Source of the DNA: Crenobacter luteus | GTDB lineage: Bacteria; Pseudomonadota; Gammaproteobacteria; Burkholderiales; Chromobacteriaceae | Length of the DNA: 64,000 nucleotides | NCBI RefSeq assembly: GCF_004345725.1 | Contig: NZ_SLXG01000012.1 | Span: forward strand, 23,095 to 87,094 | Direction of reading: 5' to 3' | Part shown: positions 41,998-51,459 of the stretch, one piece after another | Numbering within the stretch: position 1 is the first letter of the stretch | Layout: every line of letters starts with the position of its first letter | Translations under genes and position numbers: made by a program | Notes under the pieces: generated by a model | The model's input: the letters and a program-made list of their open reading frames with translations, nothing else | What the model was told of the DNA's origin: nothing | The model's database searches: none

Positions 41998-44048
41998 CCG
42001 ACGCCCAAGCCCCCCAACCCGACTGGAGCAAGCTCGACCTGCCGGTGCTGACCGACCTCGCCGACGACGCGCCGACGCAGGCCGCGCCGGAGCTGCCGCT
42101 CGATTTGCCCGACTTTGCCGACGCCTTGGCCGAGCTGCCGCCGCGTGGTGCCGCGCCGTCGTCCCGGCCCGGCTCCGGGCCGGAGCTCGAACTCGAGCTG
42201 CCGCCCGACCTGGCCTTGCCTCCGGAGCGGGACTTGCCGCCCGATCTCGAACTCGACGCGCTGTTGGCCGAGGCCGACGGCGAGCCGTCGCGCGACGCCG
42301 GTCTGTCGCCGCTATTCGCCGGCCAGCCGATGCCGTCGCTCGACCTCGAGCTCGGCGACGCGAACGAGCTGAGGCTGGAGGACGTGCTGCCCGGCTGGGA
42401 GGCCCCGTCGGCCGAGCCGCTCGCCTCCGCAAGCGACTTCGAATTCGAGCTGCAGCCGCAAGCGGATGCACCGGTTTCCGGGCCCGTCACGCCGGCGCCG
42501 CCGGCCCCCGCTTCGCCTGTAGCCGAGTCGCCGCTCGTGGCGGGGCCGGCCGCGGTCGCCGACCTTGACCCGCTCGCTCCGCCCGTCGCGCCACCGACGT
42601 CGCCGGCCGAGGCCGAAGCGGCGGCGCCAGCGTCCGGCGCGTGGCCCACCGCCGACGAGATCGGCGAAGCGCGCCCGCTGTGGGCCGAACTCGAGGCCGC
42701 CGAGCCGCACGAACCGGCCGGCGAACCGGCTCCCGTGCCGCAGGGCGGGCCGGTCGAAGCCGCGCCGCGTTCGATCTCCATCGACAGTCTGCCGCGCGGC
42801 GTGCTCGGCCAACCCGCGCACGAGCCCGACCCGCTGGACGACCTGCAGGCCCGGCTGGCGGCGCTGCGCGCCAAGCTCGACGAGGCGGCCGCCGCGCGCG
42901 GCGGGCCCGCTCCGGCCGCGCCGCTTTTCGCAGGCCCCGCTGCGCCGGCCGTTGCCGGGCCGACGTCGCCGGACGGCGCCACCATGCCTTCCTTGGCCGA
43001 CGAGGGGCGGGCCGTACCGGCCGTGACGCAGCCCGTCGTCGCGGCGTCCCCGACCTTGGCCGAGCTTCCCTTGCCGGGTGTGGTGCCGGAAGGGGATCGC
43101 GAGCCCGTCGTGCCGGATGCCGCTGCGGCGGCTGCCGTCGGCGATCCGTCGCCGCCATCCGGGTGGGAGGCGGCGGAGGCCGGCGTCGCGTCTGTCGCCG
43201 CCGGCGGATGGGCGGCGGACGTCGAGCCGTCGACGGCTGAGAAAGCCGGCGCCGACGCGTGGCCACCGTTCGGGGCCGAGGCGTCGATCCCGACGGCGCC
43301 GTTCGCCGAGCGCGCGGCTCCCGCCCATGCGCTCGCCCCTTGGCAGGAGGCCGACCCCCAGGCCGCTCCCGAGCCCGACGCGCCGCCCGTAGACACCGGG
43401 AGCGCCGCCGACGCGGGGCCACGAGCGGACGCGGCGGAGACGGCGACGGGTGAGCCGCTTGCAGCGTCGTCGGCCTCGACCGTCGGTGGGGTATCCGCGT
43501 CGTTGCCCCTGGCCGGGGGCGGCGAGCAGGCGGCTGGCGGTGTCGACGCGCCGCTGTCCCCGCCGCCCGCGGCCGGTTCGGCCGGCGTCGAGGAGGGGGG
43601 CGGCATGGCGGCGGACTTGACCGCCGCTGCGCCACGCGCCGATGCTGCGTCCGCCAGCACCGCCAGCACCGCCAGCACCGCCAGCACCGCCAGCACCGTT
43701 AGCCCGGATGGCCCGGATGGTCCGGATGGCCCGGATGGTCCGGATGGTCCGGATGGTCCGGATGGTCCGGATGGTCCGGATGGTCCGGCCAACGCAGGCG
43801 GTGCCGCGTCCGCGACCGTGGTCGCCGAGGCGGCGCTCGTCGACGCGCTGTACCGCAGCCTGCTGCCGCGCATGAAGATGGAGATGGGGCTGTGGCTGCA
43901 AGAGGCGCTCGAGGCGCAGTCGCGCCAGCTGATGGCAGGGGTGATGGCGCAACTCAAACAGGATTACGACATGATGTTCGGCGAAACCTTGCGCGAGAGC
44001 CTGCGCGACGCGCTCAAGGACATCGGCCGGACCGACCCGAAAGGATGA
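41994..44048 (+). CDS. Large low-complexity disordered protein with C-terminal helical domain
   Basis: A 684-residue protein rich in Ala, Pro, Glu, Asp and Gly, with no hydrophobic or globular segment until the last 75 residues. It holds five A-S-T repeats (DNA 43653-43697) and nine P-D-G repeats (43704-43783). The C-terminus (about 615-684; LYRSLLPRMKMEMGLWLQEALEA...LRESLRDALKDIG) is amphipathic and the likely conserved core. Small proteins of similar type (DUF2486-like) follow holC in other betaproteobacteria, which is a context-based guess. The start overlaps the holC stop. Function unknown. Confidence 0.75.
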   Translation: MTDAQAPQPDWSKLDLPVLTDLADDAPTQAAPELPLDLPDFADALAELPPRGAAPSSRPGSGPELELELPPDLALPPERDLPPDLELDALLAEADGEPSRDAGLSPLFAGQPMPSLDLELGDANELRLEDVLPGWEAPSAEPLASASDFEFELQPQADAPVSGPVTPAPPAPASPVAESPLVAGPAAVADLDPLAPPVAPPTSPAEAEAAAPASGAWPTADEIGEARPLWAELEAAEPHEPAGEPAPVPQGGPVEAAPRSISIDSLPRGVLGQPAHEPDPLDDLQARLAALRAKLDEAAAARGGPAPAAPLFAGPAAPAVAGPTSPDGATMPSLADEGRAVPAVTQPVVAASPTLAELPLPGVVPEGDREPVVPDAAAAAAVGDPSPPSGWEAAEAGVASVAAGGWAADVEPSTAEKAGADAWPPFGAEASIPTAPFAERAAPAHALAPWQEADPQAAPEPDAPPVDTGSAADAGPRADAAETATGEPLAASSASTVGGVSASLPLAGGGEQAAGGVDAPLSPPPAAGSAGVEEGGGMAADLTAAAPRADAASASTASTASTASTASTVSPDGPDGPDGPDGPDGPDGPDGPDGPDGPANAGGAASATVVAEAALVDALYRSLLPRMKMEMGLWLQEALEAQSRQLMAGVMAQLKQDYDMMFGETLRESLRDALKDIGRTDPKG
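43653..43697 (+). repeat. Tandem 9-bp repeat, five GCCAGCACC units
   Basis: Five exact units encoding Ala-Ser-Thr inside the disordered protein. Nine-base units change length without shifting the frame. Confidence 0.95.
43704..43783 (+). repeat. Tandem 9-bp repeat, nine CCGGATGGT/C units
   Basis: Nine near-identical units (third position T or C before CCGGATGG) encoding Pro-Asp-Gly. The last five units are identical, suggesting recent slippage. Confidence 0.95.
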
Positions 44049-44050
44049 GG

Positions 44051-44617
44051 ATGGGACACAGACTGTCGCGCATCGCGACGCGTACCGGCGACGACGGCAC
44101 GACCGGCCTCGGCGACGGCCGTCGCGTGGCCAAGGACTGCGCGCGCGTAAACGCGCTCGGCGAGGTCGACGAGCTGAACTCGGTGATCGGCGTGCTGCTG
44201 GCCGAGCCGCTGCCGACCGAGGTCGCCGCCTGGTTGGCCGAGGTACAGCACGACCTGTTCGACCTCGGCTCCGAGCTGGCGGTGCCCGGCTACGCGGCGC
44301 TGACCGAGGCGCATGTCGCCGGTCTCGACGAGCGGCTGGCGGCGATGAACGCCGCGTTGCCGATGCTCAAGGAGTTCATCCTGCCCGGTGGCTGCCGGCA
44401 GGCGGCGCTGGCGCACCAGGCGCGCTCGGTGTGCCGCCGCGCCGAGCGCGCGGTGGTGGCGCTCGCGCGCGACGAGGCGGTCGGCGAGGCGTCGCGCCAG
44501 TATCTGAACCGTCTGTCGGACGCGCTGTTCGTGCTCGCGCGCGTGCTCAACCGCGCCGAGGGGCGCGACGACGTGCTGTGGCGGCCGCATCGTCGCGAGA
44601 CGCTCGCCGGCGAATGA
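44051..44617 (+). CDS. Cob(I)alamin adenosyltransferase, PduO type
   Basis: A 188-residue ATP:cob(I)alamin adenosyltransferase that makes adenosylcobalamin. It has RIATRTGDDGTTGLGDGRRV at residues 6-25 (ATP-binding N-terminus), the conserved RxxCRRAER region (VCRRAERAVVAL) and NRLSDALFVLAR. The ATG at 44051 (MGHRLSRI) matches the family start, with GGATGAGG upstream; an ATG two codons earlier is possible. It may act in cobalamin salvage, as no cob biosynthesis gene is near. A copy of the word lies at 44233 (W-L-A-E). Confidence 0.9.
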   Translation: MGHRLSRIATRTGDDGTTGLGDGRRVAKDCARVNALGEVDELNSVIGVLLAEPLPTEVAAWLAEVQHDLFDLGSELAVPGYAALTEAHVAGLDERLAAMNAALPMLKEFILPGGCRQAALAHQARSVCRRAERAVVALARDEAVGEASRQYLNRLSDALFVLARVLNRAEGRDDVLWRPHRRETLAGE

Positions 44618-44643
44618 GTCCGGACGTTCATCGACGCATCACG

Positions 44644-44671
44644 ACGGCGGCCCGCGGGCCGCCGTTTTTTC
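44644..44671 (+). terminator. Terminator after the adenosyltransferase gene
   Basis: A 22-bp perfect palindrome, ACGGCGGCCCG/CGGGCCGCCGT, followed by TTTTTCTTTC. Confidence 0.88.
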
Positions 44672-44744
44672 TTTCTTCGGCGGGGCGCTGTTGCAGCGGA
44701 CCGGAGAGGGGCTCGGGCAATCGCGGCATCGGTCCGGCCGACCG

Positions 44745-45566
44745 TCAGGCGGCGGCCGCGCCGCGCTCGAGCGGGAAGGTCGCGTCGAGCCAGCGCGCGA
44801 GTCGCTCGACGACGCGCTCCCAGCCGGCGTCGAGCATCATCATGTGGCCGAGGTCGGGCAGGATGTCGGCGCGGCAGTCGAGCCGTCGCGCGCAGGCGGC
44901 GACCTCGTCGGCGGCGATCAGCGCGTCGTGCGCGGCGCCGAGCACCAGCGCCGGCATCGCCGGCAGGCGGGGGAGCAGGAAGGGCGAGACCAGCGCCATG
45001 TCGAACAGCGCGCGTTGGCTTTCCGGTTGCGCGTGCCGCGCCAGCTCGGCGACGGCATCGTCGCTGGCGTGCGCGCAGAACAGCATCGCGCGCAATTCGT
45101 CGAGCGCCGGCTGGTGGTGGCCGTGCTGGAAGAGGTTGAGCGTGAGGAAGAGGGCCGGCGCGCGCGTCATCAGCCGCCAGCTCGACGCGGCCAGCCCGGT
45201 CGGCGGCACCGGCGCGAGCAGCGCGGCGGCGGCGGCCGGGTGGCGCGCCAGGTACTGCTGGACGACGAAGCCGCCCATCGAGTGGCCGACCAGCACCGGT
45301 GGCTCGGGCAGCGCGCGCGCGACGGTGGCGAGGTTTTTTACGTAGTCGGCGATGCCGATCAGCGGCAGGTAGGCGCGGCCGTCGCTCGCGCCGTGCCCTT
45401 CGAGGCTGAGCGCGTGGCAGGCGTAGCCGGCCTCGGCCAACCTTGCCATCAAGGGCCGCCAGCAATGCGCGTCGCAAAAGGCGCCGTGCACGAACAAAAG
45501 GGGCGGCGCTCGTCGCGCCGCCCCGCGGGGTGCCTCGGAAAGGACTTCGAGGCGCGGGCTGGACAT
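44745..45566 (-). CDS. Alpha/beta hydrolase
   Basis: A 273-residue alpha/beta-hydrolase-fold enzyme. It has the oxyanion region LLFVHGAFCDAHCW, the nucleophile elbow GHSMGG, a late Asp in LGAAHDALI, and the catalytic histidine in LGHMMMLD. The substrate is unknown. Its ATG overlaps the phoH2 stop, so it is co-expressed with phoH2. A copy of the word lies at 45432, read M-A-R-L-A-E on the coding strand with an AGG arginine codon. Confidence 0.87.
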   Translation of the reverse strand: MSSPRLEVLSEAPRGAARRAPPLLFVHGAFCDAHCWRPLMARLAEAGYACHALSLEGHGASDGRAYLPLIGIADYVKNLATVARALPEPPVLVGHSMGGFVVQQYLARHPAAAAALLAPVPPTGLAASSWRLMTRAPALFLTLNLFQHGHHQPALDELRAMLFCAHASDDAVAELARHAQPESQRALFDMALVSPFLLPRLPAMPALVLGAAHDALIAADEVAACARRLDCRADILPDLGHMMMLDAGWERVVERLARWLDATFPLERGAAAA

Positions 45567-46969
45567 CACAGCACCTCGGCCGCGTGGTCGGCCAGCCGCG
45601 AGCGCTCGCCGCGCTGCAGCGTGATGTGGCCCGAGTGGCTCCAGCCCTTGAAGCGGTCGACGACGTAGGTCAGGCCCGAGCTGCCCTCGGTCAGGTAGGG
45701 CGTGTCGATCTGCGCGATGTTGCCCAGGCACACCACCTTGGTGCCGGGGCCGGCGCGCGTGACCAGCGTCTTCATCTGCTTGGGCGTCAGGTTCTGCGCC
45801 TCGTCGATGATCAGGTACTTGTTCAGGAAAGTGCGGCCGCGCATGAAGTTCAGCGACTTGACCTTGATGCGCGAGCGCACCAGGTCGCGCGTCGCGGCGC
45901 GGCCCCAGTCGCCGCCGTCGTCCTCGCTCTTGTTGAGCACGTCGAGGTTGTCTTCGAGCGCGCCCATCCACGGCGCCATCTTTTCCTCCTCGGTGCCGGG
46001 CAAAAAGCCGATGTCCTCGCCGACCGGCACGGTGACGCGCGTCATGATGATCTCGCTGTACAGCTTCTGCTCGAGCGTCAGCGCAAGGCCCGCCGCCAGC
46101 GTCAGCAGCGTCTTGCCGGTGCCGGCCTGCCCGAGCAGCGTCACGAAATCGATGTCGGGGTTCATCAGCAGGTTGAGCGCGAAGTTCTGCTCGCGGTTGC
46201 GCGCGGTGATGCCCCAGACGTTGTTCTTCTGGTGCGTGTAGTCGCGCAGCGTCTCGAGCACCGCCGTCTTGCCTTCGACCGCGGTGACGCGCGCCTGCAG
46301 CGGCTGCTCGCCCTGCTGCCACAGCATCTGGTTCAGGTACAGGTTCGGTACGTCGCCGCCCTTGATCTGGTAGTAGCTGCGGCCGTGCTCCTGCCAGCTT
46401 TTCAGGTCCTTGCCGTTGCGCTCCCAGAACGCGCCGTCGATCTCGCGCGAGCCGGTGTAGAGCAGGTCGGTGTCCTCGAGCACCTTGTCGTTGAAGTAGT
46501 CCTCGGCGTCCAGTCCCAGCGCGCGGGCCTTGATGCGCATATTGATGTCTTTGGACACCAGGATGGCCGGGCGGTCGCCGTCGTGCTCCTTGAGCGCCTT
46601 GACGATGCCGAGGATCTGGTTGTCGGCCTTGCCGACCGGCAGCGAGGCGGGCAGCGCGCTGCCCAGCGCCTGCGTCTGCAGGATCAGCCGGCCGGTGGCC
46701 GCGCCGCGGCTGGCGGTCTCTAGCGGGATGCCGGTCTCGATCTGCTCGGCGCCGGCGCTGACGATCTCGTCGAGGAAGCGGCTGGCCTGGCGCGCGTTGC
46801 GCGCGACCTCGGACATGCCCTTCTTGTGCGTGTCGAGTTCTTCGAGGGTGATGATGGGGATGAAGATGTCGTGCTCTTCGAAGCGGTACAGGCAGGTGGG
46901 ATCGTGCAACAGCACGTTGGTGTCGAGCACGAACAGCTTGCTGGCCTTGTTCTTTCTGCGGCTTGCCAT
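45566..46969 (-). CDS. PhoH2: PIN-domain ribonuclease fused to PhoH ATPase/helicase
   Basis: A 467-residue PhoH2 protein. It has an N-terminal PIN RNase domain (about 12-140; KLFVLDTNVLLHDP with active-site Asp) and a C-terminal PhoH ATPase (about 245-460) with GQAGTGKT as Walker A and LIIDEAQN as Walker B. Members unwind and cut RNA. ATG at 46969, after GGGGG, starts MASRRKNKASKLFVLDTN; 21 extra in-frame codons upstream are not family-like. Confidence 0.92.
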   Translation of the reverse strand: MASRRKNKASKLFVLDTNVLLHDPTCLYRFEEHDIFIPIITLEELDTHKKGMSEVARNARQASRFLDEIVSAGAEQIETGIPLETASRGAATGRLILQTQALGSALPASLPVGKADNQILGIVKALKEHDGDRPAILVSKDINMRIKARALGLDAEDYFNDKVLEDTDLLYTGSREIDGAFWERNGKDLKSWQEHGRSYYQIKGGDVPNLYLNQMLWQQGEQPLQARVTAVEGKTAVLETLRDYTHQKNNVWGITARNREQNFALNLLMNPDIDFVTLLGQAGTGKTLLTLAAGLALTLEQKLYSEIIMTRVTVPVGEDIGFLPGTEEEKMAPWMGALEDNLDVLNKSEDDGGDWGRAATRDLVRSRIKVKSLNFMRGRTFLNKYLIIDEAQNLTPKQMKTLVTRAGPGTKVVCLGNIAQIDTPYLTEGSSGLTYVVDRFKGWSHSGHITLQRGERSRLADHAAEVL

Positions 46970-47033
46970 GATGAGACCCCCTTGTGGCTGTTGAGGGCCC
47001 GATTTCGACACCGGGCCCGGCTCGAGAAACACG

Positions 47034-47486
47034 TCAGAGCGTTTTGACGAAGGCGAGCACCTCCTCTGCGTGACCCGGCACCTTGACGCCGCGCCAGGCG
47101 CGGGCGATGGTGCCGTCGGCGGCGACGACGAAGGTGCTGCGCTCGACGCCTCTTACCTGTTTGCCGTACAGGTTTTTCATTTTCATGACATCGAACAGCG
47201 TGCACACCGTTTCGTCGCCGTCCGACAGCAGCTCGAACGGTAGTTCGAGCTTGGCCTTGAAGTTTTCGTGCGACTTGAGTCCGTCGCGCGAGACGCCGAC
47301 GATGTCGGCGCCGGCCGCCTTGAAGTCGGCGTACAGGTCGCGGAACGCCATGCTCTCGTTGGTGCAACCGGGCGTGTTGTCCTTCGGGTAGAAGTAAATG
47401 ACGAGTGGTTTGCCGGCCTCCTCGAGCACGAAGGTTTTGCCGGAGGTGGCGGGGAGCGTGAAGTCGGGGCAGCGTTGGCCTTCCAT
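47034..47486 (-). CDS. bcp: Peroxiredoxin Bcp/PrxQ family
   Basis: A 150-residue thiol peroxidase that reduces hydroperoxides using thioredoxin. The peroxidatic cysteine is C41 in YPKDNTPGCTNES. The second cysteine that usually follows five residues later is missing, so the resolving partner may be C82-region (DETVC) or an external thiol. ATG at 47486 has AAGGA at good distance; an ATG seven codons upstream is less likely. trxB, its probable reductant supplier, is 0.8 kb away on the same strand. Confidence 0.9.
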   Translation of the reverse strand: MEGQRCPDFTLPATSGKTFVLEEAGKPLVIYFYPKDNTPGCTNESMAFRDLYADFKAAGADIVGVSRDGLKSHENFKAKLELPFELLSDGDETVCTLFDVMKMKNLYGKQVRGVERSTFVVAADGTIARAWRGVKVPGHAEEVLAFVKTL

Positions 47487-47687
47487 GCGGGATTCCTTAA
47501 AGACCATTTGAGTGAGAAAAACCGATATCCCTTGCTGCTAGATTAGCGAAATGGCAAGGCTTTGGACAGCGTGGCGGACCGGCGCGCGCGCGGGACCGGG
47601 GCGGCCTGGCCGGGGCGGCATGGCGGCGCGGGCAAAGGGGAGAAAACTCAGCGACTTGGCGCGGGCGGGCGGCGCGGGGAGTGTGGC

Positions 47688-48311
47688 TTATTCGCGATGG
47701 CGGGTCTTGAGCAGCACCATCAGCGCGCCGCCGCCGCCGAAACGCTCGTCGGCCTCGCAGAAGGCGAGCACGTCCGGATGGCTCTTGAGCCACTGGCGCA
47801 CCATTTTCTTCAGCACCGGTTCGCCGTTCGAGCTCAGCCCCTTGCCGTGGATGATGCGCACGCACACGCCGCGATCGCGCGCGCGGTGCAGGAACACCAC
47901 CAGCCGGTCCTGCGCCGCGTAGCGGTCGAGGCCGTGCAGGTCGAGCTCGGCGACCACCGGCCAGTGGCCGTGCTTGAGCCGCCTGAGTGTGTTGCCGGGC
48001 ATGCCGTCGCGGCTGTGGCGCGCGTCGATTTCGGCCGGTTCGAACCAGGCGCTCATGTGCTGCAGCAGCGCCGCCTCGTGCGCGTCCGACGCCGGCGCGT
48101 GGCCGTGGCCGAAGCGCGGCCGGGCCGACGGGCGTGGCGGCTGATGCGCGACGCGGCCGCTGGGCTTGAGCGGACGCACGTCCTTGAACAGCGTCGCGAA
48201 GTCGGGCGGCTCGGGCTCGGCCAACCTTGGCGCCGCAACGACAGAACGGGTGCGCGCCGTGGCGCGCACCCGTTCCTTCGCCCCCTTGAGCTGGTCCTTC
48301 AGGGGCTTCAA
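47688..48311 (-). CDS. Smr-domain protein (SmrA/YdaL-like)
   Basis: A 207-residue protein with a disordered N-terminal half and a C-terminal Smr domain (about 118-205; VVAELDLHGLDRYAAQDRLVVFLHRA; RIIHGKGLSSNGEPVLKKMV). The LDLHG and HGKG motifs are those of Smr nucleases that nick DNA or RNA. It lies four bases after trxB. A copy of the word (48216) encodes P-R-L-A-E-P, and a long perfect hairpin lies in codons about 13-23. Confidence 0.86.
   Translation of the reverse strand: MKPLKDQLKGAKERVRATARTRSVVAAPRLAEPEPPDFATLFKDVRPLKPSGRVAHQPPRPSARPRFGHGHAPASDAHEAALLQHMSAWFEPAEIDARHSRDGMPGNTLRRLKHGHWPVVAELDLHGLDRYAAQDRLVVFLHRARDRGVCVRIIHGKGLSSNGEPVLKKMVRQWLKSHPDVLAFCEADERFGGGGALMVLLKTRHRE
48244..48275 (-). 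other. Perfect 15-bp hairpin inside the smr 5' coding region
   Basis: GAACGGGTGCGCGCC (48244-48258) and its exact complement (48261-48275) separated by two bases. On the trxB-smr transcript it forms about 40 nt after the trxB stop and could limit ribosome or polymerase progress into smr. Confidence 0.6.
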
Positions 48312-48315
48312 GGGC

Positions 48316-49341
<1,026 letters not shown>

Positions 49342-49375
49342 CTACAAAAATCGGATCGGAAAGGCAGATGGGGGC

Positions 49376-49561
49376 ATGGAAGAGATTACTCAAGCCGCAA
49401 GGCCGGATGTCGCGCTGGCCGCGCAGGTCTACGCGCTGAAAAAGGCGGGCGAGGCGAACGCGGCCCTGTTGCAGGCTCTGATCGGGGCCGGCGCCGAAGG
49501 CGCGCGGGTCGCGACGAACAAGCCGCCCCACCTTGGGCAGCGCATCGACGTCACGGCCTGA
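49376..49561 (+). CDS. Small YjfB-like putative motility protein
   Basis: A 61-residue protein with VYALKKAGEANAALLQALIG in the middle and the ending HLGQRIDVTA. This resembles the YjfB putative motility family (short proteins ending LGQxIDVxA, with LKKALDxxxxxGAALLQAL). The family's role is not known; members are common in flagellated bacteria. The ATG at 49376 is 6 bases after a G-rich ribosome site. No flagellar genes are nearby. Confidence 0.7.
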   Translation: MEEITQAARPDVALAAQVYALKKAGEANAALLQALIGAGAEGARVATNKPPHLGQRIDVTA

Positions 49562-49652
49562 GGGCGTCGGCCGGCGTTTATTTGGCTCCACCGGCAAACC
49601 GGCGCCTTTCCCGCTTGTCCAAGCTGCTGGGTCGTCGGGCGGGAGAGCAATC

Positions 49653-50300
49653 ATGTGGCGCGCATTCGCAGCGGCGGTCTGTTTGTCTCTCGCGGCTCCG
49701 GCGGCGCGGCCTGCCGAACCCGAGGTGCCGGGCTGGCAGGCTTACCAGCGCGGCGATTACGCGGCGGCCCGCCGCGCCTTCGAGGCGGCGGCGGGGCAGG
49801 GCAACCGCGTCGCGCTGTTCAATCTCGGGATGATGTACTGGCACGGCGAGGGGGTTGCCGTCGACCGCGCGCGCGCGATCGACTTCATCCGCCGCTCGGC
49901 CGAGCTCGGCTCGCCACGCGCGCAGCACGCGATGGGCCTGCTCTACGAAATGGGCGAGGGCGTGCCGCGCTCGCAGCGCGACGCGAGCGTCTGGTTCGAG
50001 AAGGCGGCGCGCCAGGGTTATACCGACGCGCAGGTCAGCATCGCGACGCAGTACTACCTCGGGCGCGGCGTCAAGCAGGATTACGCGGCCGCCGCGCGCT
50101 GGTACCGCGAGGCGGCGCTCGCCGGCGACGTTGGCGCGCAGTATCTGCTCGCGAGCCTCTACGAGCACGGCGACGGCGTGACGCAGGACTACACCGAGGC
50201 GATGCACTGGTACGACCGCGCCGCTCAGCAGGGCGACGTCGCGGCGGTGTTCAAGTCGCGCGAGATGGCGCAGAAGATGCGCGGCGCGCCGGCGCGCTAG
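49653..50300 (+). CDS. Exported Sel1-repeat protein
   Basis: A 215-residue protein with a signal peptide (1-21) followed by about five Sel1-like repeats from residue 28 to 205 (A-x-x-x-L-G-x-x-Y-x-x-G-x-G-V pattern, for example ALFNLGMMYWHGEGV, AQHAMGLLYEMGEGV, AQYLLASLYEHGDGV). It is a periplasmic protein-interaction scaffold; its partner is unknown. ATG at 49653 is chosen because it begins the signal peptide. Confidence 0.88.
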   Translation: MWRAFAAAVCLSLAAPAARPAEPEVPGWQAYQRGDYAAARRAFEAAAGQGNRVALFNLGMMYWHGEGVAVDRARAIDFIRRSAELGSPRAQHAMGLLYEMGEGVPRSQRDASVWFEKAARQGYTDAQVSIATQYYLGRGVKQDYAAAARWYREAALAGDVGAQYLLASLYEHGDGVTQDYTEAMHWYDRAAQQGDVAAVFKSREMAQKMRGAPAR

Positions 50301-50464
50301 CGAGCTGGGCACGGTGCGGTGGAAACGGCGACCGCGTGAGCGGTCGCCGTTGCTTCGTCCGGAAAGTGGCCCGGGTAGGCTCGGCGGCGTTGCGGCGCGC
50401 GGCGGGTCGGGGGTCGAGGGCGCGGAGGGCGTCCGTCGCTAGCCTTTCATTTCGGGCGATACCG

Positions 50465-50863
50465 TCATTCTGAATCATGTTCTGCCATGTCCGGCGGCGC
50501 GCTTGGGCGGCGGGCGATCCAGGCGGCGAGGGCGAGTCCGAACAGCAGCAGCGCGCCCTGCAGCCACGGCCGTCCGGCCTGCAGCGCAATGGATAGCGCG
50601 AAGCCGGCGGCGATGCCGACGAGGGCGGCGCGCTTGCCGGCGGGGGTGAGGGTGCGCCGCGTCTCCCACAGCCTGAGGCTGGGGCCGAAGCGCGGGTGGT
50701 CGAGCAGCGCGCGGTGCCACTCGGGGCGGGAGCGGGCGAAGCAGGCGGCGGCGAAGATCAGGAAGATGGTGGTCGGCATCAGCGGCAGTAGCGCGCCGAT
50801 CGCGCCGAGCAGGCAGCACAGCACGCCGAGGATCAGCCACAGGGTGCGGGTGGTCGGCGTCAT
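50465..50863 (-). CDS. ybaN: YbaN-family inner-membrane protein (DUF454)
   Basis: A 132-residue protein with three or four helices and the DUF454 hallmark LLPLMPTTIFLIFAAACFARSRPEWHRALLDH, then KRAALVGIAAGFALSI. The function is unknown. It follows the TetR gene by 18 bases, with a single copy of the repeated word (50871-50882) between them, and ends the waaF-tetR-ybaN group. Confidence 0.88.
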   Translation of the reverse strand: MTPTTRTLWLILGVLCCLLGAIGALLPLMPTTIFLIFAAACFARSRPEWHRALLDHPRFGPSLRLWETRRTLTPAGKRAALVGIAAGFALSIALQAGRPWLQGALLLFGLALAAWIARRPSAPPDMAEHDSE

Positions 50864-50870
50864 GGTCCGA

Positions 50871-50882
50871 CGTTGGCCGAGC
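50871..50882. repeat. Single intergenic repeated word
   Basis: CGTTGGCCGAGC lies between ybaN and the TetR gene and touches the TetR stop codon. It is unpaired, so it is not a terminator. Confidence 0.85.
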
Positions 50883-51454
50883 TAGTCGACGAGGGCGAGC
50901 GCCAGCATCCGCTCGGCGAGCGCGTCGACCGACAGCTCGCCGTCCGGGCGGTACCACTGCACGGTCCAGTGCAGGCTGCCCAGCCAGGTGCGGCGCAACA
51001 GCCGGGTGTCGGCCTTGACGAGACCGGCGGCGGCGGCCTCGTCGAGTACCGTTTGCCACAGCGCCTCGTAGCGGTCGCGCAATACGACGAGGCCGGGCCG
51101 GGCGGCGTCGGACACGCTGCGCCATTCGTACAGCATCACCTCGAGCGCGGCCTGGTTTTCGCCGAGCAACGAGTGCAGGTGGACGCGGAACAGCGCGGCG
51201 AGCTTGTCGCGCGGCGACGCGGCCTTGGCCAGCGCCGCCTCGAGCTCGTCGGTGGTCGCGCCGATGCCCAGCGCCATCACCGCGACCAGGATGTCTTCCT
51301 TGCTGCGGAAGTGATAGAACAGGCTGCCCGACTGCAGGCCGACGGCCTGGCCGAGGTCGCGCACCGTGGTGCGCTCGTAGCCCTGGTCGCGGAACAGCCG
51401 TGCGGCGGCGCGCACCAGTTCCATGCGGCGGGAGTCGTCGTGCTGGCGGGTCAT
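50882..51454 (-). CDS. TetR-family transcriptional regulator
   Basis: A 190-residue TetR protein with the N-terminal helix-turn-helix (about 10-56; ELVRAAARLFRDQGYERTTVRDLGQAVGLQSGSLFYHFRSKEDIL) and a C-terminal ligand domain. That domain resembles regulators of fatty-acid or acyl-CoA metabolism (TetR_C_33-like HxxW region), but the ligand cannot be named. It starts 5 bases after waaF on the same strand. Confidence 0.85.
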   Translation of the reverse strand: MTRQHDDSRRMELVRAAARLFRDQGYERTTVRDLGQAVGLQSGSLFYHFRSKEDILVAVMALGIGATTDELEAALAKAASPRDKLAALFRVHLHSLLGENQAALEVMLYEWRSVSDAARPGLVVLRDRYEALWQTVLDEAAAAGLVKADTRLLRRTWLGSLHWTVQWYRPDGELSVDALAERMLALALVD

Positions 51455-51459
51455 GCGCG

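Noticed and set aside
43704..43783. Phase-variable switch by the 9-bp repeats
   Set aside because: Nine-base units cannot shift the reading frame, so slippage would change length, not on/off state.
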